Of a stretch of DNA of 64,000 nucleotides, positions 1-9,552 are shown in pieces. The notes beneath the pieces were generated by a model. It did no database searches and was not told where the DNA came from. It saw only the letters and a program-made list of their open reading frames with translations. The stretch is from assembly GCA_003022385.1 (NCBI GenBank), contig PYGV01000001.1:1-64000 (forward strand). Reading direction: 5' to 3'. The DNA is from a filamentous cyanobacterium CCP3. Lineage in GTDB: Bacteria > Cyanobacteriota > Cyanobacteriia > Phormidesmidales > Phormidesmidaceae. The translations under genes and the position numbers were made by a program. Position 1 is the stretch's first letter; each line of letters starts with the position of its first letter.

Positions 1-1
1 C

Positions 2-1741
2 GTCATCCCCGCCCCTTTCGTGCAAATTCCGCTGGGCATCACCGAGGACCGGCTGCTGGGTTCCGTCGATGTGGCCCGCTCCATCCAGGCCGGGGAGAGC
101 GTGTTTCAGCCGGGGCTGCTGGCCGAGTCTAACCGGGGCGTGCTCTACGTTGACGACATCAACCTGCTCGACGACCAGGTGGCTAACCTGCTGCTGGCGG
201 CCCTCACCGCTCGTCGCAATCAGATTGAGCGCGAGGGACTGAGTTTTCAGCACCCCTGCGAGCCACTGCTGATTGCCACTTACAACCCCGAGGCCGGGCC
301 GCTGCGCCAGCACCTGCTCGATCGCATTGCGATCGCCCTCTCCGCCGACGGGGCCATGACCCTGGCCGATCGGGTGGCCGCCGTCGATCAATCGACCCAG
401 TTTGCCAACGACCCCCAGGCGGTGCTGGCCGCCTACGCCGACGAAATTGACGCCCTCAAAACCCAGATCATTCTGGCTCGCGAGTGGCTAAAAGACGTCA
501 CTATTAGCCGGGAGCAGATTCAGTACCTGGTGACGGAGGCGCTGCGGGGCGGCATTCAGGGCCACCGGGCCGAGCTGTTTGCGGTGCGGGTAGCCAAGGC
601 CCACGCCGCTCTAGAGGGGCGCGCTGAGGTGACCGCTGACGATTTGCGCGTGGCGGTCGAGCTGGTGATCGTACCCCGCTCTCTGCTGCCCCAGGACATG
701 CCCGAAGAACCGCCGCCGCCACCACCGCCGCCCTCAAATCAGGATCAAGAGGAAACCCAGGACAACACGGAGGATCAAGATAAGGACGACGAAGAGGAGG
801 ACGACGACACCCCCGACGAGGACGATAGCCCCCCCAGCATTCCTGAGGAGTTTGTCTTCGACCCAGAGGGCGTGATCATTGACCCGTCGATGCTGCTGTT
901 TGCTCAAACCATGGGCCGCCAGGGTAAGTCGGGAAACGCCAACCTGATTTTTTCTGAGGAGCGGGGCCGCTATATCAAGCCCTTTTTGCCCCAGGGTCCG
1001 GTGCGCCGGATTGCGGTCGATGCCACCCTGCGGGCGGCTGCCCCCTATCAAAAAGCCCGTCGCGATCGCGAGCCCAACCGCCGCGTCATTGTCGAGCAGG
1101 GCGATATTCGCGCCAAGCGCCTGGCCCGCAAGGCCGGGTCACTGATCATTTTTGTCGTCGATGCCTCGGGCTCAATGGCGCTCAACCGCATGCAGTCGGC
1201 TAAGGGGGCCGTGCTGGAACTGCTCACGGAGGCCTACCAGAACCGCGACCAGGTGGCGCTGATTCCCTTTCGGGGCGAGCAGGCCGAGGTGCTGCTGCCC
1301 CCCACCCGCTCGATCGCCATGGCCCGACGGCGGCTGGAGCGCATGCCCTGCGGCGGCGGCTCGCCCCTGGCCCACGGCCTCACCCAGGCGGTGCGGGTGG
1401 GCGTCAATGCCCAGCAGTCAGGGGATGTGGGCAGCGTGGTGATTGTGGCGATTACCGACGGTCGCGGCAACGTGCCCCTGGCGCGATCGCTGGGCGAGAT
1501 GCCGGAGCCCGATGCCCCCAAGCCCGATATTAAGCAGGAGCTGCTGGAGATTGCCGGGCGCATTCGCGGCGTGGGGTATCAGCTGTTAATTATCGACACC
1601 GAGCGCAAGTTTGTCTCCACCGGGTTTGGTAAAGAATTGGCGAAGACCGCCGGGGGCCGGTATTACCAGCTGCCCAAAGCTACAGACCAGGCCATTGCGT
1701 CTATGGCCCGCGGGGCGATCGCCGACATGAAGAGTGGGTAA
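2..1741 (+). CDS. chlD: Mg-protoporphyrin IX chelatase subunit D (5'-truncated by window edge)
   Basis: ChlD is the AAA+/integrin-I subunit that, with ChlI and ChlH, inserts Mg2+ into protoporphyrin IX, the first committed step of chlorophyll synthesis. The reading frame is open from base 2, so the start and the Walker A region lie outside the window. Visible parts in order: AAA+ core with the typical [12 protein letters not shown] and a Walker-B-like [11 protein letters not shown]; an eight-proline run followed by a strongly acidic linker (about 710-840 nt); and a C-terminal von Willebrand A domain with the MIDAS motif DASGSMA. The Pro-rich plus acidic linker is a family hallmark. The ORF ends cleanly at TAA. 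The next gene begins about 130 bp downstream on the same strand and is functionally unrelated. Confidence 0.97.
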   Translation, partial: VIPAPFVQIPLGITEDRLLGSVDVARSIQAGESVFQPGLLAESNRGVLYVDDINLLDDQVANLLLAALTARRNQIEREGLSFQHPCEPLLIATYNPEAGPLRQHLLDRIAIALSADGAMTLADRVAAVDQSTQFANDPQAVLAAYADEIDALKTQIILAREWLKDVTISREQIQYLVTEALRGGIQGHRAELFAVRVAKAHAALEGRAEVTADDLRVAVELVIVPRSLLPQDMPEEPPPPPPPPSNQDQEETQDNTEDQDKDDEEEDDDTPDEDDSPPSIPEEFVFDPEGVIIDPSMLLFAQTMGRQGKSGNANLIFSEERGRYIKPFLPQGPVRRIAVDATLRAAAPYQKARRDREPNRRVIVEQGDIRAKRLARKAGSLIIFVVDASGSMALNRMQSAKGAVLELLTEAYQNRDQVALIPFRGEQAEVLLPPTRSIAMARRRLERMPCGGGSPLAHGLTQAVRVGVNAQQSGDVGSVVIVAITDGRGNVPLARSLGEMPEPDAPKPDIKQELLEIAGRIRGVGYQLLIIDTERKFVSTGFGKELAKTAGGRYYQLPKATDQAIASMARGAIADMKSG

Positions 1742-1873
1742 ACAGTTCCGCTTTTGGCCTCCATTTGGCGCGTCGCACGGTCTAGACGGGCAATATGTAA
1801 TCTATAAGCGTCTAGGGGTCTGGCCCCTGTCCTAGATGCGGCCCATACCTGCTGTGCATGATTGCGAGTCGCC

Positions 1874-3778
1874 ATGGAACGTCGAGTGTCATCGTTATCC
1901 CAGGGGCAACGCCTGCTAGCCGCCATCATGATTACCGATGCGGTCGGCTTCAGCACCCGTATGTCGATCGACGAAGAGCGTACTCTGCGACTGATTGACC
2001 GCGACCTAACGCTGATTGGCGACATCTGCCGAGAGTTTGGCGGCACCGTGCTCAAGTCAACCGGCGACGGCCTGCTGATCTATTTCTTGAGCGCCGTTGA
2101 GGCGGTCTCCTGCGGACTAGAAATGCAGCGAAGACTGGTCGAACTGACCGAGGGGCTAGAGCCCGATCAGTATTTGGATCACCGTATTGGTATTCACCTG
2201 GGCGATATTTTAGTTAGCGAACAGGACGTGATGGGCAACGGGGTAAATGTCACTGCCCGACTGCAAACCTATGCTAAACCCCGAGGCCTGTGCGTATCGC
2301 GCACCATCTATGACGTTGTGAAGGCCCGGCTGACCCTGCACGCCACCTTTCTGGGGCCGCTGCACCTCAAGAATATTGAGGAGCCGGTGCCTGCCTATCA
2401 GCTTGCCCTCCAGGCCGAAGATACCGAGCCCGGTCCTCACGGGTCTGAGGACTACACCTGCACCTTACCGATGACCACTGAGGTGCTGCTCGACAACGCT
2501 GTTCGCGCCCTCAGCACCCACCTCCACAGCCTGCGGATTAAAAAACTGGTGTTTGCCACCTACCAACAGGCTTGGGAAAATGACCCCAAAGTACTGGAGC
2601 AGTTTGACCTCAGGGTGCTGCTGCTGTCGCTGCGCGATCGCTACCCTGCCCTGGCCGACCTAGAAGTCCAGCTCAAGCGAGTAGTCGTTGGGCTGAACCG
2701 CCAGGATATCTACAGCGAGGTAACGGACGCCATTCTCAAACAGCTTCAGCCCTGGTACGGGCGATCGCTGTTTCAAAACCCCGATGCTGCCGAGCCAGGC
2801 TTCACCCAGCTGACGGTACACTCGCTCGAAGAGCAATGTCAGGCTATTGCCGGCCAGTTTGACCTTAGCCCCGATGCCCTGCGGCTGCGCAAGCTGCTCC
2901 GCTGCCTCTGCTACGGCGGCTGGGAAAACGACCCCAACCGCCTCACCCAAATCTATCTACCAGCGCTGATTCAGCAGACATTGTTAGTCGCTCCCAAGCC
3001 TCAGGATTTGCGCTACCGCCTGGGCCGTATTGTCAAGCACCTCAACCGCCGCCAGCAGTACACTCGCCTAGCCAACCAGATTGTGGCAGGCTTTCAGCCC
3101 CTGTACCAGAGCCAGACGGGGGCATTGCCCAACGCCACCGCTCTGGCCGAATCAACAGCTCTGGCCGAGTCGACGGCCCTGGCCGAACCCTCTGGCCCGT
3201 CTGGCGGCAGCGAGGGCGGCTACACGACGCTCACCAGTCTGGCTGGGCCTGAGCAACCCGCCGATTTGACCACCCTCCACGGCACCCTCTCCCACCCCCT
3301 AGATACAAGTCATGAGAATGGCGGTCCCCGGCGCGATCGCTCGTCTCTGTTCGACTTGCGGGGCGATATCGTGCAGTACGCTAACCCGCTGCGCGCTAAA
3401 ATTCTGCTGTATTCCTGCCTGCACGGCCCCTTTGGCTACACCCCCCAAGATTGGTCTAACCTCAATCGTCGCACCCTCAACGACCTGCTCGAGCAAACCT
3501 TTGAATATTGCCCCACCTATACCGATTTAGACAGTAAGCTATCCATTATTGCCCACTGCCTGGGTCGAGCAGGCGACGGCGGTCAGGTGGCGAGCGCCAT
3601 TACCCAGGCCATGCGAGCCTACTACCCCCAGGACCCCAACGTTCCGCTAGAGCCCCTAGCTCCAGTGCGCTCAGATGTTCCCAGTCAGCCTCACCCCCCT
3701 GCCGCTGGGCGCGAGTTGACTAGCCTTGGCGATCGCCCCGCCGTAGTGGCTCACTCCTCCGCTCGCTCCTCCGCCTAA
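1874..3778 (+). CDS. class III adenylate cyclase with three C-terminal helical repeats
   Basis: An N-terminal class III nucleotide cyclase domain (residues about 15-180) makes cAMP from ATP. All six canonical catalytic positions are readable: metal-binding Asp22 and Asp65, adenine-selecting Lys61 and Asp118, and transition-state Asn125 and Arg129. The Lys/Asp pair argues for ATP rather than GTP. No membrane segment, PAS, GAF or HAMP is seen. After the catalytic domain come three related stretches of about 75-80 residues (near 221-296, 337-412 and 505-580), sharing a K/R-L start, a central W/F-aromatic patch and an LxxxLxxIxxxL segment; the second and third are split by a low-complexity linker with a triplicated TALAES motif. 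I do not recognise this repeat. An ATG at 1874 is preferred to the TTG four codons upstream. Product 634 aa. A pentapeptide gene follows 18 bp downstream, possibly co-transcribed. Confidence 0.9.
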   Translation: MERRVSSLSQGQRLLAAIMITDAVGFSTRMSIDEERTLRLIDRDLTLIGDICREFGGTVLKSTGDGLLIYFLSAVEAVSCGLEMQRRLVELTEGLEPDQYLDHRIGIHLGDILVSEQDVMGNGVNVTARLQTYAKPRGLCVSRTIYDVVKARLTLHATFLGPLHLKNIEEPVPAYQLALQAEDTEPGPHGSEDYTCTLPMTTEVLLDNAVRALSTHLHSLRIKKLVFATYQQAWENDPKVLEQFDLRVLLLSLRDRYPALADLEVQLKRVVVGLNRQDIYSEVTDAILKQLQPWYGRSLFQNPDAAEPGFTQLTVHSLEEQCQAIAGQFDLSPDALRLRKLLRCLCYGGWENDPNRLTQIYLPALIQQTLLVAPKPQDLRYRLGRIVKHLNRRQQYTRLANQIVAGFQPLYQSQTGALPNATALAESTALAESTALAEPSGPSGGSEGGYTTLTSLAGPEQPADLTTLHGTLSHPLDTSHENGGPRRDRSSLFDLRGDIVQYANPLRAKILLYSCLHGPFGYTPQDWSNLNRRTLNDLLEQTFEYCPTYTDLDSKLSIIAHCLGRAGDGGQVASAITQAMRAYYPQDPNVPLEPLAPVRSDVPSQPHPPAAGRELTSLGDRPAVVAHSSARSSA

Positions 3779-3796
3779 GCCCCCCTGGTTTTCGAT

Positions 3797-4789
3797 ATGA
3801 ATGCCCGTGAACTGCTCGATGCCTATGCCCGTGGCGAGATGGACTTTAAAGGCAAGACCCTGGTTGGTATCGATCTAGCCGGGGCCGATCTGATTGGGGC
3901 AAACCTGGTGCAGGCCGATCTTGAGAATGCCAACCTGATGCTGGCCTTTTTGACCCGAGTACGGTTTCGTCAGGCCAATCTATCGAAAGCGCGGCTGGGC
4001 GGAGCCAACCTCAACCAGGCCGATCTGTCGGCGGCCATGCTGCGCGATGCCGACCTGCACGGTGCCAGCCTGCAAGGAGCTGACCTGCGCAGCGCCAACA
4101 TGACCCTTGCCGACCTGCTTGACGCCAATCTGACTGGGGCTGACCTGCGCAACGCCGACCTCAGCGGAGCCAACCTCACCGGAGCCTGTCTGCGCGGGGC
4201 CAACCTGCGTCAGGAAAACCGTAAATACGCTACCAACCTGCGAGGAGCTAAGCTGCGCCTCGCCGACCTGCGGGGCACTAACCTGTCGGGTGCAGATCTG
4301 GCCTACGTTGACCTCAGCGGAGCTAACCTGAGCGAGGCCGTGCTGCGCGATGCCAACCTGAAGGGCGCTAACCTGCAAGGGGCACTACTGTGTAATGCCA
4401 ACCTCAGCGATGTCGACCTCAGTCAAAGCTGCCTAGAGTCAACCGATCTAACCCACTGTCGATTGCCGCGCAGCAACCTCAGCCGGGCTAACCTCAACCG
4501 GGTCAGCGCTAGGGGAGCCGACTTCACCGAAGCCGTGATGGCCCTGGCCCAAATGGATGACTGCGACCTGGCCAACTCCCGGTTTAGCCGGGCTGACCTG
4601 GCTCGGGTTAGCCTGCGCCGCTCAGTTTTGACTAAGGCTTTGCTGGTCGAAACGTATTTGGGCCGGGCCGACCTCACCGATGCCAATCTCAGCGAAGCGA
4701 TTCTAGAGCGGGCCGAAATTAGCAGCACCACCCTGACCAACGTTATCCTGACCGGTGCGACGATGCCCGATGGTACGATTCACGGGTAG
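3797..4789 (+). CDS. pentapeptide-repeat protein
   Basis: A 330-residue protein built almost wholly of A(D/N)LxX pentapeptides, which form a right-handed quadrilateral beta-helix. Residues 1-25 form a short N-terminal cap (MNARELLDAYARGEMDFKG), a common cyanobacterial arrangement. The repeat ladder is interrupted once near residues 136-148 (around QENRKYATN), probably a loop, and degenerates near residues 235-255 before resuming. No signal peptide or transmembrane segment, so it is likely cytoplasmic. Cyanobacterial genomes carry many such proteins and most have no assigned function; some act as gyrase mimics or RfrA-type regulators, but nothing here points to either. It lies 18 bp behind the cyclase gene on the same strand and converges, 12 bp away, on the PRC-barrel gene. 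Confidence 0.93.
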   Translation: MNARELLDAYARGEMDFKGKTLVGIDLAGADLIGANLVQADLENANLMLAFLTRVRFRQANLSKARLGGANLNQADLSAAMLRDADLHGASLQGADLRSANMTLADLLDANLTGADLRNADLSGANLTGACLRGANLRQENRKYATNLRGAKLRLADLRGTNLSGADLAYVDLSGANLSEAVLRDANLKGANLQGALLCNANLSDVDLSQSCLESTDLTHCRLPRSNLSRANLNRVSARGADFTEAVMALAQMDDCDLANSRFSRADLARVSLRRSVLTKALLVETYLGRADLTDANLSEAILERAEISSTTLTNVILTGATMPDGTIHG

Positions 4790-4801
4790 CAGAGAGCCAG
4801 A

Positions 4802-5725
4802 CTAATAATCCAGCTCTTCTTCGTACTCGGTGACCTTTTTCTTTTGGGGAATATTGAGAGGCTTGGGCTCATAGGGCTGGCCCTCGTCTTCTTCAGTCCA
4901 GACGTCTTCGGTAACATCCTGGAAATCGGCGTCGTAGGCTTTGTAGTCGCCCTGCTCATCCATGGTGGCGGCCTGATAGCGCTCGGCGGGCTGCTGAGCC
5001 TGAAGCGGTTCTTCGATGCGCTCGGGTTCGCCCCAGTCGTCGTCGCTCCAGCGCTCCTCGGCGGTGGCCGGTCGAGCCTTGCTGAACTCGGCGGGCACCT
5101 GCACCCCAGAGGGCAGCTGGTTGGCCGTAGACACCGGCATGATATATTCGCTGTCGTCGTTGCGATCCCAGGGAGCGCTACCGATGCCCAGACGCTCTAG
5201 CAGGCCAACGCTGAGCTGGACCATTTTTTCTTCGGCACCCTCGAAGACAATCAGGCGATCGGGGCCGCTGCTGACCACTTCGTCAATGGAAAGTTCGTAG
5301 GTGCTAATCACCTGGTCAGGAATTTGGGGTAGCCCAAAGGAGGCGATCACAATGGTCTCGATGCGGCCATTGGTGACGTCAAACTTAAAGCCCCGCACCC
5401 GGCCCAGGGGCTCGCCAGTTTCGGTAATGACCTCGCAGTTGACCAGCGTGCTGTAGGGGGCAACGCTCATTTCGTCGTCTAGCGCGGCCTCGTCGTCGAC
5501 TAAAATCACGTCGCCAATTTGGCGAATGTTGGTCAGAGCCATGACCTGCTGGGTGCTCGACACCAGCCCAGACATAATATTTTCTCGCAGACCGATGGCC
5601 ACGACTTCTCGCTGGTCGACATCAACCCAGACCTGGCTGACGATTCCCAGTCGCTGGCCAGAGTTGCGGGTAATCACCTGAGTACCCAAGAAGTCGGAGC
5701 GAAGACGATACTTGTCTAAGGTCAT
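4802..5725 (-). CDS. PRC-barrel domain protein with acidic tail
   Basis: A 307-residue soluble protein with two consecutive PRC-barrel-like domains (about residues 1-80 and 85-170; GTQVITRNSGQRLGIV and NCEVITETGEPLGRV mark the two first strands). The remainder is low-complexity, acidic and Glu/Gln-rich with a basic KKK patch near the end and the terminal EEELDY. PRC barrels occur in RimM and photosynthetic reaction-centre H subunits; two-barrel versions with acidic tails are common in cyanobacteria and have no firm function. No membrane helix. The ATG at 5725 is followed directly by the barrel. The gene is convergent with the pentapeptide gene (12 bp between stops), so the two transcription units end against each other. 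Confidence 0.85.
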   Translation of the reverse strand: MTLDKYRLRSDFLGTQVITRNSGQRLGIVSQVWVDVDQREVVAIGLRENIMSGLVSSTQQVMALTNIRQIGDVILVDDEAALDDEMSVAPYSTLVNCEVITETGEPLGRVRGFKFDVTNGRIETIVIASFGLPQIPDQVISTYELSIDEVVSSGPDRLIVFEGAEEKMVQLSVGLLERLGIGSAPWDRNDDSEYIMPVSTANQLPSGVQVPAEFSKARPATAEERWSDDDWGEPERIEEPLQAQQPAERYQAATMDEQGDYKAYDADFQDVTEDVWTEEDEGQPYEPKPLNIPQKKKVTEYEEELDY

Positions 5726-5932
5726 GTTTAATCCATCTCGTAAACCGAGACAACAGATCGCTAAGAGGCCAGGACTAGCCAGTAAATCGCCCTGCTAAAA
5801 GACGATAGAACCCTTTAGCCTGAACAGTTATCTTAACTAGAATCGTCTAATTCTACAGGAGGGAAGACCGAACTACCAGACCAGGCTATATGACCTGCGT
5901 CACGGATGGTAACAGCCTTGATAACAGCCGGT

Positions 5933-7225
5933 CTAGCTCTTGGATCCTGGGTCTGGGTGAGCGCTCGGCGGCGGGACCAGCGGGGCAGCGGGCAGATTGG
6001 CCTGGCCCAGGGATTGCACCGTCTGGGTGAGGTCTAACCCTGTGGTCTGCTTGAGTTGCTCCATAAAGCTGACTAGCTTAGTGGCGCTGCTGCCACCGCC
6101 TGGGTCGATCACAGTAATGTTTTCTACCTCCACATCGGGCACGGTGGCGACCAGGTTAACCAGCAGTGCCTCCAGCTTTTGAAAGAGAAAGATCTCGCGC
6201 GCATGGTCGCCAGCGGCCTTCCAGGTGGTGGCCAGTTCACGGATGCCCTCGGCGCGGGCGCGACCGTCTTCGACAATGCTGGCGGCGTCGCCCTTGGCGC
6301 GGGCTTGAGCCTGTTGACAGGCGGCGGCGGCGGGAGCAATTACATCGGCCTGGAGCTGCTGCTCGACCTGGTTGCGACGCTCGCGCTGGACGGCGAGTTC
6401 GGCTTCGGTGCGGGCAACTTCGGCGGCAATTTCGGCTTCGGCTTCAGAGATGGCGGCCTGACGCTGGCTGAGGGCGTTTTGCAGGCGGCGATCGGCATCG
6501 GCGCGGGTAGTGGCCATTTTGGCTTCGATCTGGCGCAGAGAGGTGCGCTTGAGGTTTTCGGCGGCCTGGAGCGCCGACTGGGCTTTGGCTTCGGCTTCGG
6601 CGATGCGGGCGTCGCGCAGCAGGTCGGCTCGCTGTTTGCGGCCAATGGAGTTGAGGTAGCCGACATCGTCGGAGATATTTTGAATTTGCAGGTTGTCGAG
6701 AATCAGGCCGAGCTGAGCCAGGTCGTCGTCGGCTTCGTCGAGCAGGCTGCGCACAAAGGCCATTTTGTCTTCGTTGACCTGCTCGGGAGTAAGGGTGGCG
6801 AGCACCCCGCGCAGGTTGCCCTCCAGGGTTTCGCGGGCAATTTTTTCGACCTCCTGCCGAGTTTTGCCCAGCAGCCGCTCGATCGCGTTGTGAATGGCGG
6901 GTTCTTCGCCAGCAATTTTGATATTGGCCACGCCCTCGACGCGGAGGGGAATGCCGCCCTTGGAGTAGGCATTGGAGACCCGCAGCTCGATGATCATGTT
7001 GGTGAGCTCCATGCGGAAGGTTTTTTCGAGCAGGGGTTTGCGAATGCTGCTGCCGCCTTTGACCAAACGGTAGCCGACCTGCCGACCATCGCTGACTGTG
7101 CTGCGATCGCCCGCAAAAATCAGCACTTCGCTGGGCTGACAGATGTAGTACAGGTTTTTAATAATCAATAGGAGACTGCCAGTAGCCCCAAACATGACCA
7201 CCAGCAGAGCGAAAATCAGGCTCAT
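5933..7225 (-). CDS. SPFH/flotillin-like membrane protein (second of pair)
   Basis: A 430-residue SPFH (stomatin/prohibitin/flotillin/HflK) protein: one N-terminal transmembrane helix (residues about 2-24), an SPFH/Band-7 domain (about 45-215), a long Ala/Glu-rich coiled coil with repeated AEAEA blocks (about 215-350), and a C-terminal domain with a conserved-looking VENITVIDPG and a Pro-rich tail. Flotillins oligomerise in membrane microdomains and scaffold membrane proteins. Its ATG overlaps the stop of the upstream flotillin gene by 4 bp (ATGA), so translation is probably coupled. The two proteins align along their whole length and are likely a tandem duplication that now forms hetero-oligomers (inference). 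The 207 bp downstream holds no gene. Confidence 0.9.
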   Translation of the reverse strand: MSLIFALLVVMFGATGSLLLIIKNLYYICQPSEVLIFAGDRSTVSDGRQVGYRLVKGGSSIRKPLLEKTFRMELTNMIIELRVSNAYSKGGIPLRVEGVANIKIAGEEPAIHNAIERLLGKTRQEVEKIARETLEGNLRGVLATLTPEQVNEDKMAFVRSLLDEADDDLAQLGLILDNLQIQNISDDVGYLNSIGRKQRADLLRDARIAEAEAKAQSALQAAENLKRTSLRQIEAKMATTRADADRRLQNALSQRQAAISEAEAEIAAEVARTEAELAVQRERRNQVEQQLQADVIAPAAAACQQAQARAKGDAASIVEDGRARAEGIRELATTWKAAGDHAREIFLFQKLEALLVNLVATVPDVEVENITVIDPGGGSSATKLVSFMEQLKQTTGLDLTQTVQSLGQANLPAAPLVPPPSAHPDPGSKS

Positions 7226-8631
7226 AGTTTCTCCAGCGGATAAATGGGGGTGTCTAGGGGCGATGATGCTTGGGTCGTTATGGGGGGCGCTGTAGGGGGC
7301 GATACTGGGGGCGTTAGGCTAGCCACCAGGGGAATACCGAGGATGTCTTCGGACTGGCGCAGGAACTGCTTCACCATTTCGGGGTAGGCGTTGAGCAGCG
7401 ATGCGATCGCCTTGCCGTCGCCGTTATCGATCACGTTTACCTGGCCGAGGTGAAGGCGACCAGGAATGCGACCGGCCTCTTTCAGCACCATTTCGAGCTG
7501 CTGCACCAGAAAGATTTGAGAGGCATCAACCCCCGTGTCTTGCCACACCTTGACCAGCATTTGGCTAGCCTGGGCTGAGGCCTTAGCATTTTCTTCGAGG
7601 GTGGCGGCAGCGCCTCGGGCCTGGAACTCCTGGGCGCGCTGCTGAGCCTTGGCGGGCAGCACCTGTTCTACCTCCAGTCGAGCCTGTTCCAGGTGGGCGC
7701 GAATGGCCTGTAGTTCTCGCTGGGCGCGGGCGCGAGCCTCGGCGGCGGCGCCCAGGGTGCGCGCTTCTTCAATGCGAGCCTGCTTTTCGACTTCGGCGGT
7801 AATTCGGCGCAGCTCGTTTTCTTTTTCTTGAATGACGGTGCGGGCTTGGGTTTGGGCGACTTCGGCCTGGCGGGTGCTGTCGGCCTCAATCTGCTCGGCG
7901 GCGGCCATGGCATTCGACTCGGCGATTTCGGCATCGCGCACCACATTGGCAATCTGGCGACGCCCGATGGAGTTGAGGTAGTCGACGTGATCCGAGACAC
8001 TTTGAATTTTCAGGGTGTCGAGCTGGAGACCCAGCTTGACCAGGTCGTTGCGCACGTCGCTGGCGATGCGTTCGGCAAACTGGAGTCGGTCTTCGTTGAG
8101 CTGCTCGGGGGTGAGGGTGGCTACGACGCCGCGCAGGTTACCCTCCAGGGTTTCGCGAGCGACGCGGACAATTTCTTTGCGGTCCCGCCCCAAAAAGCGC
8201 TCGATCGCGTTGCCGACTAAGGCCTCATCGTGGGCGATTTTAACGTTGGCGATCGCCTGAATATGCAGCGGTGTACCGCCTTTTGAGTAGGCGTTGGTGA
8301 CCTCAATGGGCACCGGCATGGTGGTCAAATCCATGGTTTTGACCGTTTCAAGAATGGGAATGCGGAAGGTGCGCCCCCCGTAAATGACACGGTAGCCAGT
8401 GGTCTGACCGTTGAGGCGGCGATACTCGCGCCCGGAGATGATCAAAATTTTGTTGGGGTCGCAAATTTGCACCAGGGCGTTGACGCCCCAGATGGTGAGC
8501 AAAAGGGCAAAGATGAGAACGGCCAGCGCCCCACCTGCCAGGATTTGGCTGCCGGTCTGCCCGATGACTGGAGCGGTCGGTACTATCCCTGTCAGGGTCA
8601 CCGTTTCGGGTTGGTTAATTTTTGCTGTCAT
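7222..8631 (-). CDS. SPFH/flotillin-like membrane protein (first of pair)
   Basis: A 469-residue paralogue of the next gene in the operon: N-terminal cytoplasmic stub, one transmembrane helix (about residues 31-53, rich in Leu/Ala), SPFH domain (about 75-245) containing ETLEGNLRGVVATLTPEQ as in its partner, a long Ala/Glu/Gln/Arg coiled coil (about 245-370), and a C-terminal flotillin-like region ending in a Pro/Thr-rich tail. An AAGGAG ribosome-binding site sits 9 nt before the ATG at 8631. It follows the NfeD-like gene by 66 bp on the same strand, the classical partnership of NfeD and SPFH genes, which supports a function in membrane microdomain organisation. Confidence 0.92.
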   Translation of the reverse strand: MTAKINQPETVTLTGIVPTAPVIGQTGSQILAGGALAVLIFALLLTIWGVNALVQICDPNKILIISGREYRRLNGQTTGYRVIYGGRTFRIPILETVKTMDLTTMPVPIEVTNAYSKGGTPLHIQAIANVKIAHDEALVGNAIERFLGRDRKEIVRVARETLEGNLRGVVATLTPEQLNEDRLQFAERIASDVRNDLVKLGLQLDTLKIQSVSDHVDYLNSIGRRQIANVVRDAEIAESNAMAAAEQIEADSTRQAEVAQTQARTVIQEKENELRRITAEVEKQARIEEARTLGAAAEARARAQRELQAIRAHLEQARLEVEQVLPAKAQQRAQEFQARGAAATLEENAKASAQASQMLVKVWQDTGVDASQIFLVQQLEMVLKEAGRIPGRLHLGQVNVIDNGDGKAIASLLNAYPEMVKQFLRQSEDILGIPLVASLTPPVSPPTAPPITTQASSPLDTPIYPLEKL

Positions 8632-8697
8632 ACCTACGCGCTCCTTAGGTGAATCAATCTCTCTGCCTTTTCCTCCATGGGCAGATGCCGTCTGCCC

Positions 8698-9300
8698 CTA
8701 CCGGTCTATGCCCTCCGCTGAGGCTACCCATAGCTTGTTGTGCTCTAACCCCACCACCAGTACCGAATCCCCTCTTTGAAAGGATCGCTCCTCCTGAGTC
8801 ATGGCGAAGAAGCTGATCGTCGAGTCGCGCAGGCGCAGGCAAACTTTGCCCCGGCTGTGGGCATCGAAGGGAATTTCTACTGTGGCGATTTGGCCGGTCA
8901 ACTCGTCGGGGCGAATCATGCTGCTGACTGGCCGCTGAGCGAGCGATCGCAGCACCAGGGCCGCTACCAGCCCACAAAACAGCCCCATCAGCAGCGCTAT
9001 AAGGACGCTCAGCCAGTCGGCCAAGTCGGGCTGTGCCCAGGTGAGCAGCAGCCCCGTGAGGCCAAAAAAGCAGAGGGCAAAGGTCCAAAACCGCAGGCTG
9101 AGGAAAGGCAGCCACCAGCGGTGGCGCAGGGCCGTCAGCGTCTGGTCAATTTGGGTGCCAACATCGATATCATCTACATTGACAGATGTTTCGGCGTCGA
9201 TATCAAAGTCAGCCGCAAAATCGACGCCATCGAGCCCGCCAACAGCAGCCAGCAGCACAAAAATGCCGCCAACTATAAAGCAAAGACCATAGATCAGCAT
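8698..9300 (-). CDS. NfeD-like membrane protein with OB-fold tail
   Basis: A 200-residue integral membrane protein. It has an N-terminal hydrophobic helix (about residues 1-25), a short acidic extracytoplasmic segment, two further helices (about residues 68-115) and a C-terminal soluble beta-rich domain (about 125-200) beginning with DELTGQIATVEIPFD, the typical OB-fold of the NfeD family. It is the first gene of an operon with two flotillin-like genes. In bacilli and archaea such OB domains bind or modulate the co-encoded SPFH protein; that role here is inferred from linkage. It lacks the N-terminal ClpP-like protease of long NfeD forms. Confidence 0.85.
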   Translation of the reverse strand: MLIYGLCFIVGGIFVLLAAVGGLDGVDFAADFDIDAETSVNVDDIDVGTQIDQTLTALRHRWWLPFLSLRFWTFALCFFGLTGLLLTWAQPDLADWLSVLIALLMGLFCGLVAALVLRSLAQRPVSSMIRPDELTGQIATVEIPFDAHSRGKVCLRLRDSTISFFAMTQEERSFQRGDSVLVVGLEHNKLWVASAEGIDR

Positions 9301-9450
9301 GGCGCGACGCTACCTCTGGGGCACCTAGAATTAGTCCCCGCTGCCAGGGTACTCGCGGTACGGCAGTCAGCGCCCGTTTTCTTCACTGTCCTTAATTAGG
9401 GTAATTAATGGCGGGTAAGTAGGAGGGTCAAACTAAACCCAGCTCAAGTT

Positions 9451-9483
9451 CCCGGGTTATCTCCCTTCGGGAGATAACCCGGG
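9451..9483. repeat. perfect 15-bp inverted repeat (hairpin)
   Basis: CCCGGGTTATCTCCC is followed by a three-base loop TTC and its exact reverse complement. There is no T-run on either side, so a Rho-independent terminator is unlikely. A stand-alone palindromic repeat (REP/BIME-like) or RNA stem is more likely. Neighbouring repeats support a repeat hot spot. Confidence 0.75.
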
Positions 9484-9521
9484 AATAACTCTGCTCAACC
9501 CTCTGCCCAGCAACGGATCGA

Positions 9522-9543
9522 GCATTGAGCGGAGTCGAAATGC
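9522..9543. repeat. dispersed GAGCGGAGTCGAA-type motif
   Basis: The core GAGCGGAGTCGAA sits between GCATT and AATGC half-sites that form a short inverted repeat. From memory this core recurs in intergenic DNA of many cyanobacteria; only one copy is seen in this window, so repetitiveness is unproven here. Confidence 0.35.
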
Positions 9544-9552
9544 GTCTTAATA

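Noticed and set aside
6179-7171. Long plus-strand frame antisense to the flotillin gene
   Set aside because: Gly/Ala-rich mirror of a coiled-coil gene with GC-rich codons; the minus strand has a full SPFH protein.
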